From: an uncultured Acidobacteriota bacterium
GTDB lineage: Bacteria; Acidobacteriota; Vicinamibacteria; Marinacidobacterales; SMYC01
DNA: 35,031 nucleotides
NCBI GenBank assembly: GCA_947259165.1
Contig: CAMYKY010000025.1
Span: 1-35,031 of the forward strand
Direction: 5' to 3'
Both the position numbers and the translations under genes were made by a program. Shown in pieces: positions 8,395 to 17,320 of the stretch (the first letter of the stretch is position 1; each line of letters opens with the position of its first letter). The notes beneath the pieces are model-generated. The model searched no databases, was not told the origin of the DNA, and worked only from the letters and a program-made list of their open reading frames with translations.

Positions 8395-11169
8395 TCAGCC
8401 GGCCGCACCGCAGCACTTCTTGTACTTTTTGCCGCTTCCGCAAGGACATGGCGAATTCCGGCCGACTTTCGCCTCGGTCCGCTTGACCGTCGAGACGGCG
8501 GCATCGGCGCCACCCTGCGATTCCCGGCGCGGGCCGATCGACCGTTGTGGTCCTTCGAAGGCCGACGGCGTCGCAGTGGGATCGTTGAACGTCAAACGCG
8601 ATGGCCTCGCGGCAGGGCGCGCCGCGAACGCAGGCTCGCGAACAGGTTGCAGCAAGAACAGGATCCGAACGATCTCGTCTTCGAGGCGGTCCCACATATC
8701 CTCGAACATGCTGAAACTTTCTTTCTTGTACTCGATGAGAGGATCCCGTTGGCCGTAGCCCCGCAGCCCAATCCCCTCTTTGAGATGATCCATCGCGTAT
8801 AGATGGTCTTTCCACTGCGAATCGACGACCTGCAACATGATGATGCGCTCGTGGGTGCGCATCAGATCAGGACCGATGGCCTGTTCCTTGTTCTCGTATT
8901 TCTCGTGAAGCTTCTTCGAGAGCTCTTCACGGATCTCGTTGCGGTTGAGACCTTCCCAATCGATCTTTGCGAGCGTCGTGGCATCTAGCCCGTACTGAGC
9001 CGAGATCGCCGTCCGAAAACTGTCCAGGCCCCACTCTTCGGCGTTGAGCTCCTCCGCCATGTGCAGGTCGAGGATGGAGCCGAGAATGTTGTCGGCGAGC
9101 TCGAGAATATAGTCCCGCTGTTCCTTGCCTTCGAGAATGTCGCGACGCAGACGGTAGATGGCCACCCGCTGTTTGTTCATCACGTCGTCATATTCGAGAA
9201 GGTGTTTGCGGATCGCGAAGTTCTGGCCTTCGACTTGCTTCTGCGCGCGCTCGATGGCGTTGGTCACCATCTTGTGCTCGATGGGAACGCCTTCCTCCAT
9301 CCCCATCTTCTGCATGAGCCCGCTAATCCGGTCGCTACCGAAAATCCGCATCAAGTCGTCTTCGAGAGACAGGAAAAAGCGAGAGCTCCCAGGATCCCCC
9401 TGCCGACCGGCGCGGCCGCGAAGCTGGTTGTCGATACGCCGTGATTCGTGCCGCTCGGTCGCGAGGATGTGAAGCCCTCCGGCCTCGACGACGTCCACGT
9501 GCACGTCTTCGGCTTCTTTTTTTGCAGACTCGAGAGCTTGCTCCCACACCGCCGGCTCGACTTCCATCGGGTCGAGGTTCTTCTTCTTGAGAGCGTTGCG
9601 TGCCGCGTACTCGGGATTGCCACCTAGCAGAATGTCGGTGCCGCGACCCGCCATGTTGGTTGCGATGGTCACCGCACCCGGACGTCCCGCCTGCGCGACG
9701 ATCTCCGCTTCCATCTGGTGGTACTTCGCATTCAAGACGACGTGCTTCACGCCACTTCGCTTGAGCAGCTGGGCGAGCTTCTCGCTCTTACCAATGGAAG
9801 TCGTACCCACCAAGACCGGGCGGCCTTCTTCAACCATCTCTCGAATCTCTTCGACGATGGCGTTGAGCTTCTCCCGCTCCGTTCGATACACCAAATCCGC
9901 ATACTCGTGGCGGATGAGGGTGCGGTTCGTCGGGACCGGAATGACCTCGAGCTCGTAAATCTTCTCGAACTCCGCCGCCTCCGTCTCCGCGGTTCCGGTC
10001 ATGCCCGAAAGCTTGTCGTACATGCGGAAGTAGTTTTGGAAAGTGATCGTCGCGAGCGTCTGGTTCTCGCGCTCGATCTTGACGTGTTCTTTCGCTTCCA
10101 CGGCTTGATGCAGACCGTCCGACCAACGCCGGCCCGGCATGAGACGCCCAGTGAACTCGTCAACGATGACGACCTGGTTGTCTTTGATCATGTAGTCGGT
10201 GTCACGCTTATAGAGCGTGTGAGCCCTCAATGCTTGATACACATGGTGCAAGTGGTGCATCTGCGACGGCTCGTAAATGTTGTCGAGACCGAGAAGCTTT
10301 TCGACGCTCGGAACCCCTTCTTCAGTCAGCGTTACCGTGCGTGTCTTCTCGTCGACGGTGAAGTCGAGATCACGGCGAAGCTTGGGGATGATCCGATCGA
10401 CTTTGTAATAAAGATCCGTCGACTCCTCCGCCGGACCACTAATAATGAGTGGAGTCCGAGCTTCGTCAATGAGGATCGAGTCCACCTCGTCCACGATGGC
10501 GAAATGGAAGAGCTTTTCGACCTCTTTCCCGTCGGCCGACTTCGTGACTTTCGGGTACAGCTTGTGCACGAACAGCGACGGATCGAACTTCATGTTGTCG
10601 CGCAGGTAGTCGAACCCGAGCTCATTGTTCGTCGCGTAGATCACATCGCAGCCATACGCCTCTTGCCGTTCGGTGTCCGTCATGTCGTGCTGAACGATGC
10701 CCACGCTGAGTCCGAGAAACTTATAGAGCTTTCCCATCCACTCCGCGTCGCGGCGCGCCAAGTAGTCGTTGACGGTGACGACGTGGACGCCTTTGCGGGT
10801 GAGCGCGTTCAAATAGACAGGGAGCGTCGCGACGAGGGTCTTGCCCTCACCGGTCTTCATCTCGGCGATCTTGCCCGAATGGAGCACCATGCCACCGATG
10901 AGCTGGACGTCGAAATGACGCATCTCGAGAACGCGCCAACTCGCCTCGCGCGCGACGGCAAACACCTCGGGCAGAATGTCGTCGAGGCTTTCGCCCGACT
11001 CCAAACGGCTCCTGAACTCCGCGGTCTTGCCGACGAGCTCATCGTCTGAGAGAGGCTTGATAGAAGCCTCAAGCTCGTTGATGACCTCAACGACCGGCCA
11101 CATCTTCTTGAGCTCGCGCTCGGCGTTGCTCCCGAAGACCTTTGTGAGAATCGTGTTAACTACTGACAT
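8395..11169 (-). CDS. secA: Preprotein translocase ATPase SecA
   Basis: SecA is the motor ATPase that drives unfolded preproteins through SecYEG. The 924-residue protein is full length. It begins with the typical helix [14 protein letters not shown]; Walker A is in [17 protein letters not shown], the DEAD-type motif in [21 protein letters not shown], and the helicase motor region contains [17 protein letters not shown] and [24 protein letters not shown]. The C-terminus ends in the zinc-binding SecB/ribosome-interaction motif [13 protein letters not shown]. The linker before it (about 60 residues) is low-complexity. The ATG lies about 25 nt downstream of the predicted transcription start, and it is the first gene of the secA-guaB-lipoprotein-radical SAM operon. 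Confidence 0.98.
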   Translation of the reverse strand: MSVVNTILTKVFGSNAERELKKMWPVVEVINELEASIKPLSDDELVGKTAEFRSRLESGESLDDILPEVFAVAREASWRVLEMRHFDVQLIGGMVLHSGKIAEMKTGEGKTLVATLPVYLNALTRKGVHVVTVNDYLARRDAEWMGKLYKFLGLSVGIVQHDMTDTERQEAYGCDVIYATNNELGFDYLRDNMKFDPSLFVHKLYPKVTKSADGKEVEKLFHFAIVDEVDSILIDEARTPLIISGPAEESTDLYYKVDRIIPKLRRDLDFTVDEKTRTVTLTEEGVPSVEKLLGLDNIYEPSQMHHLHHVYQALRAHTLYKRDTDYMIKDNQVVIVDEFTGRLMPGRRWSDGLHQAVEAKEHVKIERENQTLATITFQNYFRMYDKLSGMTGTAETEAAEFEKIYELEVIPVPTNRTLIRHEYADLVYRTEREKLNAIVEEIREMVEEGRPVLVGTTSIGKSEKLAQLLKRSGVKHVVLNAKYHQMEAEIVAQAGRPGAVTIATNMAGRGTDILLGGNPEYAARNALKKKNLDPMEVEPAVWEQALESAKKEAEDVHVDVVEAGGLHILATERHESRRIDNQLRGRAGRQGDPGSSRFFLSLEDDLMRIFGSDRISGLMQKMGMEEGVPIEHKMVTNAIERAQKQVEGQNFAIRKHLLEYDDVMNKQRVAIYRLRRDILEGKEQRDYILELADNILGSILDLHMAEELNAEEWGLDSFRTAISAQYGLDATTLAKIDWEGLNRNEIREELSKKLHEKYENKEQAIGPDLMRTHERIIMLQVVDSQWKDHLYAMDHLKEGIGLRGYGQRDPLIEYKKESFSMFEDMWDRLEDEIVRILFLLQPVREPAFAARPAARPSRLTFNDPTATPSAFEGPQRSIGPRRESQGGADAAVSTVKRTEAKVGRNSPCPCGSGKKYKKCCGAAG

Positions 11170-11200
11170 AAGAGGGAATACGACCTAGTTAAAAACCACC

Positions 11201-11229
11201 AGTCTAGCAGAGGGGTTTGAAGCGGGCAA
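11201..11229 (-). promoter_or_regulatory. Predicted sigma70-type promoter of the secA operon
   Basis: On the minus strand, -35 TTGCCC (11229-11224) and -10 TAGACT (11206-11201) are separated by exactly 17 bp. TG-C directly before the -10 gives an extended -10 element. Transcription would start near 11194, leaving a leader of about 25 nt before the secA ATG at 11169. A GCGGG-CAAA-CCCGC hairpin at 11222-11235 overlaps the -35 and could also end the upstream toxin transcript. Confidence 0.6.
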
Positions 11230-11242
11230 ACCCGCCACGAAA

Positions 11243-11656
11243 TCACGGCTGGATGAGAAATGGCTTGCGTCCTTCAATGCGATAAACCGAAAAGTCTCGG
11301 TGGTCGGTCGTAAAGACACAGTCGGTACCCAGCTCTTCCGCAAGCACGACCAAGGTCGCATCGGCAAAGTCCATCGGCAAGTCGTCGTACGAATCGATAA
11401 GCTCCCGACATCGACGCAGACTAGGGAGAGTTGACGGTACGAGGAGCGCACCACCCGCCAGGAAAAAGTCGAGACAGGTGCGCCGGCCGCCCGGAATCCT
11501 CCCCAACAAGTGCGTGGCCTCCGTTAGCACCGCTTCGCTGCTGACGACCGGCGCGGTCCAACTGTCAAAAAAGCGTGCGAACTCCTCGTGGCGCGTCTGG
11601 CTCCGGTCCAGCAAGGAAACGAGCGCTCCCGTGTCCAAAAGGAGCTCATTCGCCAT
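11243..11656 (-). CDS. PIN-domain ribonuclease toxin (VapC-like)
   Basis: This is a predicted PIN-domain RNase toxin of 137 residues. The conserved acidic residues expected for metal binding are visible: Asp8 in LLLDTGALVSLL, Glu46 in VLTEATHLL, Asp99 in DFADATLVVLA and Asp118 in CVFTTDHRDFSVY. ATG 11656 is chosen because it starts directly at the PIN core; the open frame extends to 11737 but that part overlaps the antitoxin. Start and upstream stop overlap by 11 bp, as is usual for toxin-antitoxin pairs. Family members cut tRNA, rRNA or mRNA; the target here is unknown. Confidence 0.88.
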   Translation of the reverse strand: MANELLLDTGALVSLLDRSQTRHEEFARFFDSWTAPVVSSEAVLTEATHLLGRIPGGRRTCLDFFLAGGALLVPSTLPSLRRCRELIDSYDDLPMDFADATLVVLAEELGTDCVFTTDHRDFSVYRIEGRKPFLIQP

Positions 11657-11900
11657 TCTTGAGAGATTCCAAAATATAAGCGCGGTGATTCTCGGCAAGG
11701 TCGGGGATGCCGGACTCGAGCGACCCGATGAGGCCACGAACCCGCTCGGCCGATCTCGATTTCGAAGCCTCAGACGAACCCAAGAACTCGTTCAACGCCA
11801 TCCTCACAATGTCGGACACTTTCACATTCAGCTTTTTTGACGCCGCCTCGAGAGCGGTCCGCAAGTCTTCGGGTATTCGCACTGTAACTTGAGATTCCAT
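11646..11900 (-). CDS. Ribbon-helix-helix antitoxin of the PIN toxin pair
   Basis: This 84-residue protein has an N-terminal ribbon-helix-helix pattern: the strand SQVTVRIPEDL is followed by two helices (RTALEAASKKLN and KVSDIVRMALNEFL), as in CopG/MetJ-type DNA-binding antitoxins. The C-terminal half (GLIGSLESGIPDLAENHRAYILESL) would be the toxin-binding part. ATG 11900 fits the RHH start exactly; a longer frame to 12206 would run through the operator and into the kinase remnant. The gene precedes and overlaps the PIN toxin gene. A palindromic site touches its start codon, which implies tight autorepression. Confidence 0.85.
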   Translation of the reverse strand: MESQVTVRIPEDLRTALEAASKKLNVKVSDIVRMALNEFLGSSEASKSRSAERVRGLIGSLESGIPDLAENHRAYILESLKNGE

Positions 11901-11930
11901 TGCACTGCATTGTAACACGTTTGCAGTGCA
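11901..11930 (-). promoter_or_regulatory. Operator/promoter of the toxin-antitoxin operon
   Basis: A perfect 9-bp inverted repeat, TGCACTGCA (11901-11909) and TGCAGTGCA (11922-11930), abuts the antitoxin ATG. Each arm is itself a TGCA-N-TGCA near-palindrome, and the arm centres are 21 bp apart, two helical turns. On the minus strand a -10-like TACAAT lies between the arms, 8 nt before the ATG. Bound repressor would cover the -10 and the start site. RHH antitoxins typically bind such paired short palindromes. Confidence 0.7.
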
Positions 11931-12039
11931 GTTCTTGGTACCCGACGAGTACGTTCGCCAGTGCACGACACGAGCGGAACAAATCTCGCGCGCGCGAGAT
12001 TCGTATTGCAATACACCCTCTTCTTTCTGACGCTCCGAG

Positions 12040-12234
12040 CTATGGAATCGGAACCAGGCGCTCGAACCGCGCCAGTCGTTCACGATCCCGCAAGAACTCT
12101 TCCGGAAGAACCTTGATCGCAACCTCGCGCTCGAGCTTCGTATCCCGTGCGCGGTAGACCTCTCCCATCCCTCCGACGCCCAAGGGCGAAACGATCTCGT
12201 AGACACCTAGATGAGTCTCAGCGCGGAGTGGCAT
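12040..12234 (-). pseudogene. Ser/Thr kinase remnant: N-terminus joined to C-terminal tail
   Basis: This 64-residue frame encodes the start of a kinase like that at 13238-15877 and then jumps in frame to that family's last residues, RLVPIP. The 38 residues from [11 protein letters not shown] to RLARFE match the paralogue without a difference and include the glycine loop and the ATP-binding lysine. Everything from the rest of the N-lobe through the catalytic loop, membrane helix and propeller is missing. Both ancestral junction sites contain GAGCG, so a microhomology-mediated internal deletion of about 2.4 kb explains it. The product cannot be a kinase. The upstream sequence, including a TATAGGAT -10-like element, also resembles that of the intact gene, so it may still be transcribed. 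Confidence 0.82.
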
Positions 12235-12344
12235 GCAGGAGCAATCCTATAGAAAAACGTCACACCGAAGGAGGTTAACGGTTCTGTTTCTCGTCCTCTA
12301 TCGGTGGAGGCCAGACATGGGACACGACCAGATTCAAGGAACTG

Positions 12345-13223
12345 TTGCGGCTTTTTCTGCGGCCGTTCCTCGAGTACTTCTTCCCGGAAATAGCGCGCGA
12401 GCTCGACCTCACGACTCCGGAGTTCATGGATAAGGAGCTTTTCGAAGACCCGCCGGAGGGTGCCGCGCGGATCGCCGATCTGGTGGCTCGGGTGAGCACT
12501 CGTGAGGGCGAGCCCGAGCTATTGCTCATCCATATCGAGGTCCAGGCTGAACGGCGGCAAGAGATTCCCGAGCGCATGTTCGACTACTACACGTTGCTTC
12601 GGCGCACGTATCGACTGCCGGCGGTCCCGCTGGTGATTTACCTTCGGGGAGCCGATGGAAGCTTGACCCAAGAAGAGTACCGGGACACAGTCCTCGGCAT
12701 CGAAACGTTGAGGTTCCGATACCACTGCCTAGCGCTCGCCCACCTCGACGCCGAGGAGCACGTGAACAGCGACGAAGCTCTCCTCGCGGGATTGGCAGCT
12801 TTGATGGACCGCTCCCGAGTCGCCAGGCCGCTTCAGCTTCGGTTGTCGATGTTGGACCGCATCGGCAGGAGCTCCTACGACCGCCACCGCAAGTTTCTTC
12901 TCACCAACCTAGTTGAGGTTTATTTCGAGCTCGGGGACAATGAAGCTGAACGCTTTCGAAAAGCGTTGGCACGCCCTGAGTTCAAGGAGGCGAAAAAGAT
13001 GGCCACTTCCCATGTTGAGAGGATTGAAGAACAAGCCCGCAACGAGGGCGCTCTCAAAGCGAAACGAGAGACACTCGTCAGGCAGCTGACCCAGAAATTC
13101 GGAGCTCTTCCTCCAGAGCTCGAAACGCGAGTCACCACTTTGGCGACTGGCGAGGAGCTCGACACTCTGCTCGATCGAGTTCTCGTGGCCGAATCACTCG
13201 ACGCGATGGACCTCGTAGACTAG
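12345..13223 (+). CDS. Rpn/YhgA-like PD-(D/E)XK nuclease-transposase family protein
   Basis: This is a recombination-promoting nuclease/putative transposase relative with a DUF4351-like C-terminus. Diagnostic parts are LRPFLEYFFPEIARELDL at the start, the nuclease-core LLLIHIEVQAERR (E-x-Q variant), ERMFDYYTLLRRTY, and the tail RQLTQKFGALPPELETRV with DRVLVAESLDAM. The frame as drawn starts at TTG 12345. The expected family beginning appears split: ATG GGA CAC GAC CAG (MGHDQ) at 12317-12331 in one frame and RFKELLRLFLRPF from 12330 in another. A 2-bp loss in an AG repeat would explain the break, so the gene may be inactive or start late. An AAGGAGGT at 12268-12275 lies too far upstream of either start. 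Confidence 0.75.
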   Translation: MRLFLRPFLEYFFPEIARELDLTTPEFMDKELFEDPPEGAARIADLVARVSTREGEPELLLIHIEVQAERRQEIPERMFDYYTLLRRTYRLPAVPLVIYLRGADGSLTQEEYRDTVLGIETLRFRYHCLALAHLDAEEHVNSDEALLAGLAALMDRSRVARPLQLRLSMLDRIGRSSYDRHRKFLLTNLVEVYFELGDNEAERFRKALARPEFKEAKKMATSHVERIEEQARNEGALKAKRETLVRQLTQKFGALPPELETRVTTLATGEELDTLLDRVLVAESLDAMDLVD

Positions 13224-13237
13224 AGCTGGCTCATCAC

Positions 13238-15877
13238 CTAAGGAATCGGAACGAGCCGCTCGAGCTCGTCGAACCAATTGAGCACGACGCGGATCTTCTT
13301 CTTCGGCTCCTCGTCGCGGATCATGAGGAAGCGCTCGCCGTCCGGATGGATGTCGTAGTCGGGATTGTTGTTGTCGAGACGCGCTCGGGCAAGATAGTCG
13401 CCCTCAAACAATACGTCGGGTGCCCCCGCAGCGAACTGGGGCGCTCGTTGGATCGGGACCGAGAGAACTTGCTGGTCGTGTCGGTAATAGAGCTCGTCGC
13501 CTCTCGGAGACCACAGCGGCTCTCGACCGCCATCGCGTGAGACGAGTCGCCGCCATTCGAGCCCGGGGTAGGGCGTGACATAAACCTCTTCGATACCCGA
13601 TTCGTTCGACACGTACGCCAGAAGTCGACCGTCGGAGGAAAGAGCCGGTAGATGGTTCTCGAACCGCTCATCGAACAGTCGGCGGGTGGTGCCATCCTCG
13701 CGCCGAACCCAAATGTGACGGTCGCCGCTTTCCGCCTCCGCCACGTAAAGAAGCTCCGTGCCGTCACGCGTCCAGTCCTTCGGGTAGAGGCCTAGCGAGC
13801 TTTGAACGAGAATCTCCGCGCCAGGGCCTCCATCGGCGCTTTGGAGGATGATTTGGTTCAGCTGGACACCGGAGCTCAGCGCGAGCGCTCGACTATCCGA
13901 GGTCCAGGCGATCGCGGTACCGCTCTGGGTCGTCAGTCTCGTTTCCGTTTGCCGCTCGAGATGGTAGACCCAGGAATCGTGTCCTCGGTCATGACGGGTG
14001 AAAGCGATGCGCGTGCCGTCCGGCGACACGGCAGGGTATTCATAAGGACCCGGTTCCATGGGTACCGCTGTCTCGCGACCGTAGCGATCGACCCAGACAA
14101 ACCGCCGTTGAATTGTGGTGGCTCCGGGCACGTAGGCAAGATGCCCCGAGCTCGACACGGCATAGAACGTGCGATCCCCTGAACGATTCGACGAACTCGC
14201 CACACCCTCCACAACCGGAGTCGGGGCACCCGCGACTTCTAGACCCGACAAATCGAATGGCGCGGCGAGGAGAGTGCCATTCTGTGCATACAGGAGGTGT
14301 CCGGTGGGAAGATACTTGGGGGTATCTCCCTCCCCGAGGGCATCCAGGATCTTCCACTCTCCGTTCGCACCAGAGACGGCGATGCGGGACGCGCCTTCCA
14401 AAACGAAAGAGAAGAGCACGCCCGCACCCCGTGGAAGTAGGTCGGGATTCGTGAGTAGCTCGCGACGCTCCTCGCTGGCACGGATCACGACGGTGGGATC
14501 ACCGCCGCCGTTGGGCACGCTTCGAATCTCCTCCCAGTCAATAGAGTCGTAGGCGATCATGCCCTCGTCCGACCAGCTTGCTCCGCCGAAGCCGCCCGTC
14601 GCGATCTGGGTCCGACCAGCGCCTCGGAGCGACACCTTCTCGAGCGTGGAAGGCGACTGCTTCAAATCGAAGAAGCCGATCCAGTTGCTATCGGGCGAGA
14701 AAAACGGGCCGAGCGCGCCGTCTGTGTTCGGGACCGGGAGCGAGGCATACTCATTCAGATGGCGGAGAAAGATCTGCGACGACTGGCTAACCCTCGCCGT
14801 GTAAGCCAGACTCGAGCCGTCCGGCGACAGGGCGATGCCGCCGAACACTAGCTCTTGGTCATCCAGATAAATCTCGAGCCTCGTCGTGGGGGCCGCGTTC
14901 CCATTGCCCGAGCGTCCGGCGGACCAACCCAACAGCGTGCCGAGAATCGCGAGACTCACGCCAACGACAATGGGAACGAAAACCCGACTCTTGGTGGGAG
15001 CCGCCGCGCGGGCTTGGTCTGAGCGATCGTCGCGAAGGTGCAGCGCCACGTCCCACGCGTCGCGCATCCGCTCGTTCGCGTCCTTTGCCAGGCATCGTTC
15101 GAGCAGCGTACGCACGCCTGACGTCGTCTGTGCGGGAAGTCGGACCCACTCCGGCTCGTTCTTCACGACCGCGGCGAGCGTATCGGTCACTGTTCCGCCC
15201 TCGAAAACCCTCGTTCCCGTCAGCGCTTCGAACAAGCAGCAACCAAACGCCCAGATATCGGTGCGCTTGTCGACACGCTTTCCACGCGCTTGCTCGGGGC
15301 TCATGTAGGGCGCGGTGCCGAGGATAACGCCCACCGCCGTTGCCTTCGTCCGCGTCGGCGATTGTGAAAGGTCCTCGTCGCTCGCGGCATCGTCCTCGTC
15401 GAGGGCTTTAGCGAGACCGAAATCGAGGATCTTGACGCCACCGTTCGGCGTGATCTTGATGTTCGCCGGTTTCAGGTCGCGATGCACGACGCCCTTGTCG
15501 TGCGCCGCGCCTAGCCCTTCGGCAATCTGAACGAACAGCCCAGCCGCTTCATCGAAAGGGATGGGACCACGCGCGATGCGCTCCGCCAACGTCTCGCCTT
15601 CAACGAGCTCCATGATGAGCAACTGCCGCTCATCGATGCTCTCGAGCCCATACAGGGTCGCAATGCTGGGATGATTGAGCCCGGCCAGTAGCTTCGCCTC
15701 TCGCTCGAATCGAGCGAGACGTTCACGGTCCCGCAAGAACTCTTCGGGAAGCACTTTGATCGCGACCTCCCGCTCGAGCTTCGTATCTCGCGCCCGGTAG
15801 ACCTCCCCCATCCCGCCCGCACCGAGAGGCTCTAGGATTGCGTACACGCCGAGCTGTGTTCCCGGGGCGAGCGACAT
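13238..15877 (-). CDS. Ser/Thr protein kinase with TolB/PD40 beta-propeller
   Basis: This is a full-length 879-residue transmembrane kinase. Residues 1-280 form a Hanks-type kinase: glycine loop GAGGMGEVY (19-27), ATP-binding Lys41, catalytic HRDLKPAN (from 132), DFG (152-154), SPE at 193-195 and DIWAFG. One membrane helix lies at about 299-320 (VFVPIVVGVSLAILGTLLGW). The outer part is PD40/TolB repeats (SPDGSSLAY, SPDSNWIGFF, SPDGTRIAF, SSDGRLLAYVSN) ending in VVLNWFDELERLVPIP. It is a close relative of the kinase at the left edge and the source family of the remnant at 12040-12234. A -10-like GATAGAAT sits 6 nt before the ATG. It converges with the Rpn gene, leaving 14 bp. Confidence 0.96.
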   Translation of the reverse strand: MSLAPGTQLGVYAILEPLGAGGMGEVYRARDTKLEREVAIKVLPEEFLRDRERLARFEREAKLLAGLNHPSIATLYGLESIDERQLLIMELVEGETLAERIARGPIPFDEAAGLFVQIAEGLGAAHDKGVVHRDLKPANIKITPNGGVKILDFGLAKALDEDDAASDEDLSQSPTRTKATAVGVILGTAPYMSPEQARGKRVDKRTDIWAFGCCLFEALTGTRVFEGGTVTDTLAAVVKNEPEWVRLPAQTTSGVRTLLERCLAKDANERMRDAWDVALHLRDDRSDQARAAAPTKSRVFVPIVVGVSLAILGTLLGWSAGRSGNGNAAPTTRLEIYLDDQELVFGGIALSPDGSSLAYTARVSQSSQIFLRHLNEYASLPVPNTDGALGPFFSPDSNWIGFFDLKQSPSTLEKVSLRGAGRTQIATGGFGGASWSDEGMIAYDSIDWEEIRSVPNGGGDPTVVIRASEERRELLTNPDLLPRGAGVLFSFVLEGASRIAVSGANGEWKILDALGEGDTPKYLPTGHLLYAQNGTLLAAPFDLSGLEVAGAPTPVVEGVASSSNRSGDRTFYAVSSSGHLAYVPGATTIQRRFVWVDRYGRETAVPMEPGPYEYPAVSPDGTRIAFTRHDRGHDSWVYHLERQTETRLTTQSGTAIAWTSDSRALALSSGVQLNQIILQSADGGPGAEILVQSSLGLYPKDWTRDGTELLYVAEAESGDRHIWVRREDGTTRRLFDERFENHLPALSSDGRLLAYVSNESGIEEVYVTPYPGLEWRRLVSRDGGREPLWSPRGDELYYRHDQQVLSVPIQRAPQFAAGAPDVLFEGDYLARARLDNNNPDYDIHPDGERFLMIRDEEPKKKIRVVLNWFDELERLVPIP

Positions 15878-16042
15878 GCGGCGATTCTATCGGAAAAGCG
15901 CGAGCGAGGCGTGCGGCTGAACTGGTGGCGCACGTGTGCCACGACCTCGATTATTACTTTGAGCAACTCGATCCTGACCGAGTGAATCCAGAAAACGGGT
16001 CGACGAGCTCCACAAGGACGCGAACGTGCTAAATTTCCGAGG
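15878..16042. other. Divergent intergenic region
   Basis: This 165-bp gap separates the kinase (-) from a small membrane protein (+). Next to the kinase start, the minus strand reads GATAGAAT then six bases then ATG. Next to the small gene, the plus strand reads TGCTAAATT then seven bases then GTG. Both look like extended or plain -10 elements of leaderless messages. I see no other structure. Confidence 0.35.
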
Positions 16043-16258
16043 GTGGCCGATATCTACCTCGCGGTGTTGGTGGCGTATTTAGCCGCCATAGGTGTGTCGA
16101 TGGCGTGGTCGATCTTCAAGGGCCGAGGGCATACGTTCGGTGGGTGGGATGGGGGGCTCTTGCTCCACGGCCGCACGTTGTCGCGGGGAGCGACGAAGGG
16201 CTCTCTGGTGATAGTGATTTCCCTGGTAGGCGCGGGTCTGTTCTTCGTGCTTCGGTAG
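16043..16258 (+). CDS. Small two-helix membrane protein, unknown
   Basis: This 71-residue frame has two hydrophobic segments, at about 4-25 (IYLAVLVAYLAAIGVSMAWSIF) and 53-71 (GSLVIVISLVGAGLFFVLR), joined by a glycine-rich loop (GHTFGGWDGGLLLHGRTLSRG). The GTG start follows a TAAATT element by 7 nt, which suits a leaderless message. An internal ATG at 16100 would remove most of the first helix. I recognise no family. The membrane pattern and lack of a competing gene make it plausible but unproven. Confidence 0.5.
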   Translation: MADIYLAVLVAYLAAIGVSMAWSIFKGRGHTFGGWDGGLLLHGRTLSRGATKGSLVIVISLVGAGLFFVLR

Positions 16259-16288
16259 GACGCCGCGGGCAGGCACGCGCGCGCCAAG

Positions 16289-16306
16289 ACGTCGCGGAAG
16301 CGACGT
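16289..16306. terminator. Hairpin between convergent genes, possible terminator
   Basis: ACGTCGC and GCGACGT form a perfect 7-bp stem closed by a GGAA (GNRA-type) tetraloop. It lies between the 3' ends of the small membrane protein gene and the M23 peptidase gene. No U-tract follows on either strand, so intrinsic termination is uncertain; the stem could instead protect mRNA 3' ends. Confidence 0.35.
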
Positions 16307-16323
16307 GCCCCGCCTGATCGAGC

Positions 16324-17262
16324 TTACGGTGCGGTCGCGCTTGCGATGGGACGGTTTCTCGGGTCGAACGACCGGTAGTACTCGAGAATGTAGTCGAGCG
16401 GATGGACGGTTCGATCGTCGACCCACACCTCGTAGTGGAGATGCGGTGCCCGACTTCGGCCGGTGTTGCCGACATAGCCAACGACGTCGCCGCGCTTCAC
16501 CCGCGCTCCCGCTTTGACGGCGAACTTCGACAGGTGAGCGTAGCGCGTCATCATGTCGAATTTATGGTCGATGACGACGATGTTGCCGTAAGTACCGCGC
16601 CTCGCCGCATACAGAATAATGCCATCGGCGGTCGCCACGACCGGGCGCCCCATGGGCGTCGAGATGTCGATCCCGTAATGCATTGCCCGCTGACCCGTGA
16701 ACGGGTCGTTCCGCGTCCCATAGGTCGAAGAAAAATAGCCTCTCACCGGGAAGATCGACGGTGTCGAAGCCAGCATCACGGTGTTTTCCTCATAGAAACG
16801 CTCGAGAACACGACTCTGTTCTTCCAAATCCGTGAGCTCGCCGCGCATCCGGGAGAGCTCGTCCTTGACCTGACCATAGGCGCTGACAGGCGCCCCGATA
16901 TCGAGGTCAACCGGGCCGCCGACTCCACCTTCGGCAACCTCGCCGCCGTTACCGAGCCCCGCCATGACGGATAGCTTCATGACGAAATCCTCGAGAGACG
17001 CGACTTGCTCGTTCAAATGCTCGACCGAGACTTCGTAGTCGAGATTTTGCCGTTTGAGCTCTGCATTGCCGAGCCGAAGCTCGCGCAGCTCGGTCAGTTC
17101 CTGGAAAAAAGCGTAGTAGTGCACCGTCAGTGCCCCGGCAGCGATCACCGCGACTCCGGCGAGAACGGCTAGCGTCTTGAGGGCCCCCGCAGTCAGACGC
17201 CATTTCTTATGCCGCTCCCCCGTGTGAGGAACAAAAATTACCGTGTAGGAACGTTTCATCAT
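16324..17262 (-). CDS. M23-family (LytM) peptidoglycan endopeptidase
   Basis: This 312-residue protein probably cleaves peptidoglycan cross-links in the periplasm. A basic N-terminus is followed by one membrane helix (about 28-50) and a coiled-coil segment (about 52-100, ELTELRELRLGNAELKRQN), a second helical stretch (130-160), then the LytM/M23 domain from about 170. Zinc and catalytic residues are visible: His195 and Asp199 in MHYGIDIS, His243 in YAHLSKF, and His274/His276 in HLHYEV. The catalytic site looks intact, so it is more likely an active endopeptidase than an EnvC-type activator. Bacterial relatives with this layout act in cell-shape or division control. It has its own promoter and a structured leader. 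Confidence 0.92.
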   Translation of the reverse strand: MMKRSYTVIFVPHTGERHKKWRLTAGALKTLAVLAGVAVIAAGALTVHYYAFFQELTELRELRLGNAELKRQNLDYEVSVEHLNEQVASLEDFVMKLSVMAGLGNGGEVAEGGVGGPVDLDIGAPVSAYGQVKDELSRMRGELTDLEEQSRVLERFYEENTVMLASTPSIFPVRGYFSSTYGTRNDPFTGQRAMHYGIDISTPMGRPVVATADGIILYAARRGTYGNIVVIDHKFDMMTRYAHLSKFAVKAGARVKRGDVVGYVGNTGRSRAPHLHYEVWVDDRTVHPLDYILEYYRSFDPRNRPIASATAP

Positions 17263-17320
17263 TCCGGACCCATAGATGAATTCGCGTAGTTATTGCCGAA
17301 ATTAAAAGAATTGCGTGAGA

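Noticed and set aside
9718..11049. Plus-strand open frame of 443 codons opposite secA
   Set aside because: It is a shadow of secA caused by high G+C; composition is unlike a folded protein and no start signal is present.
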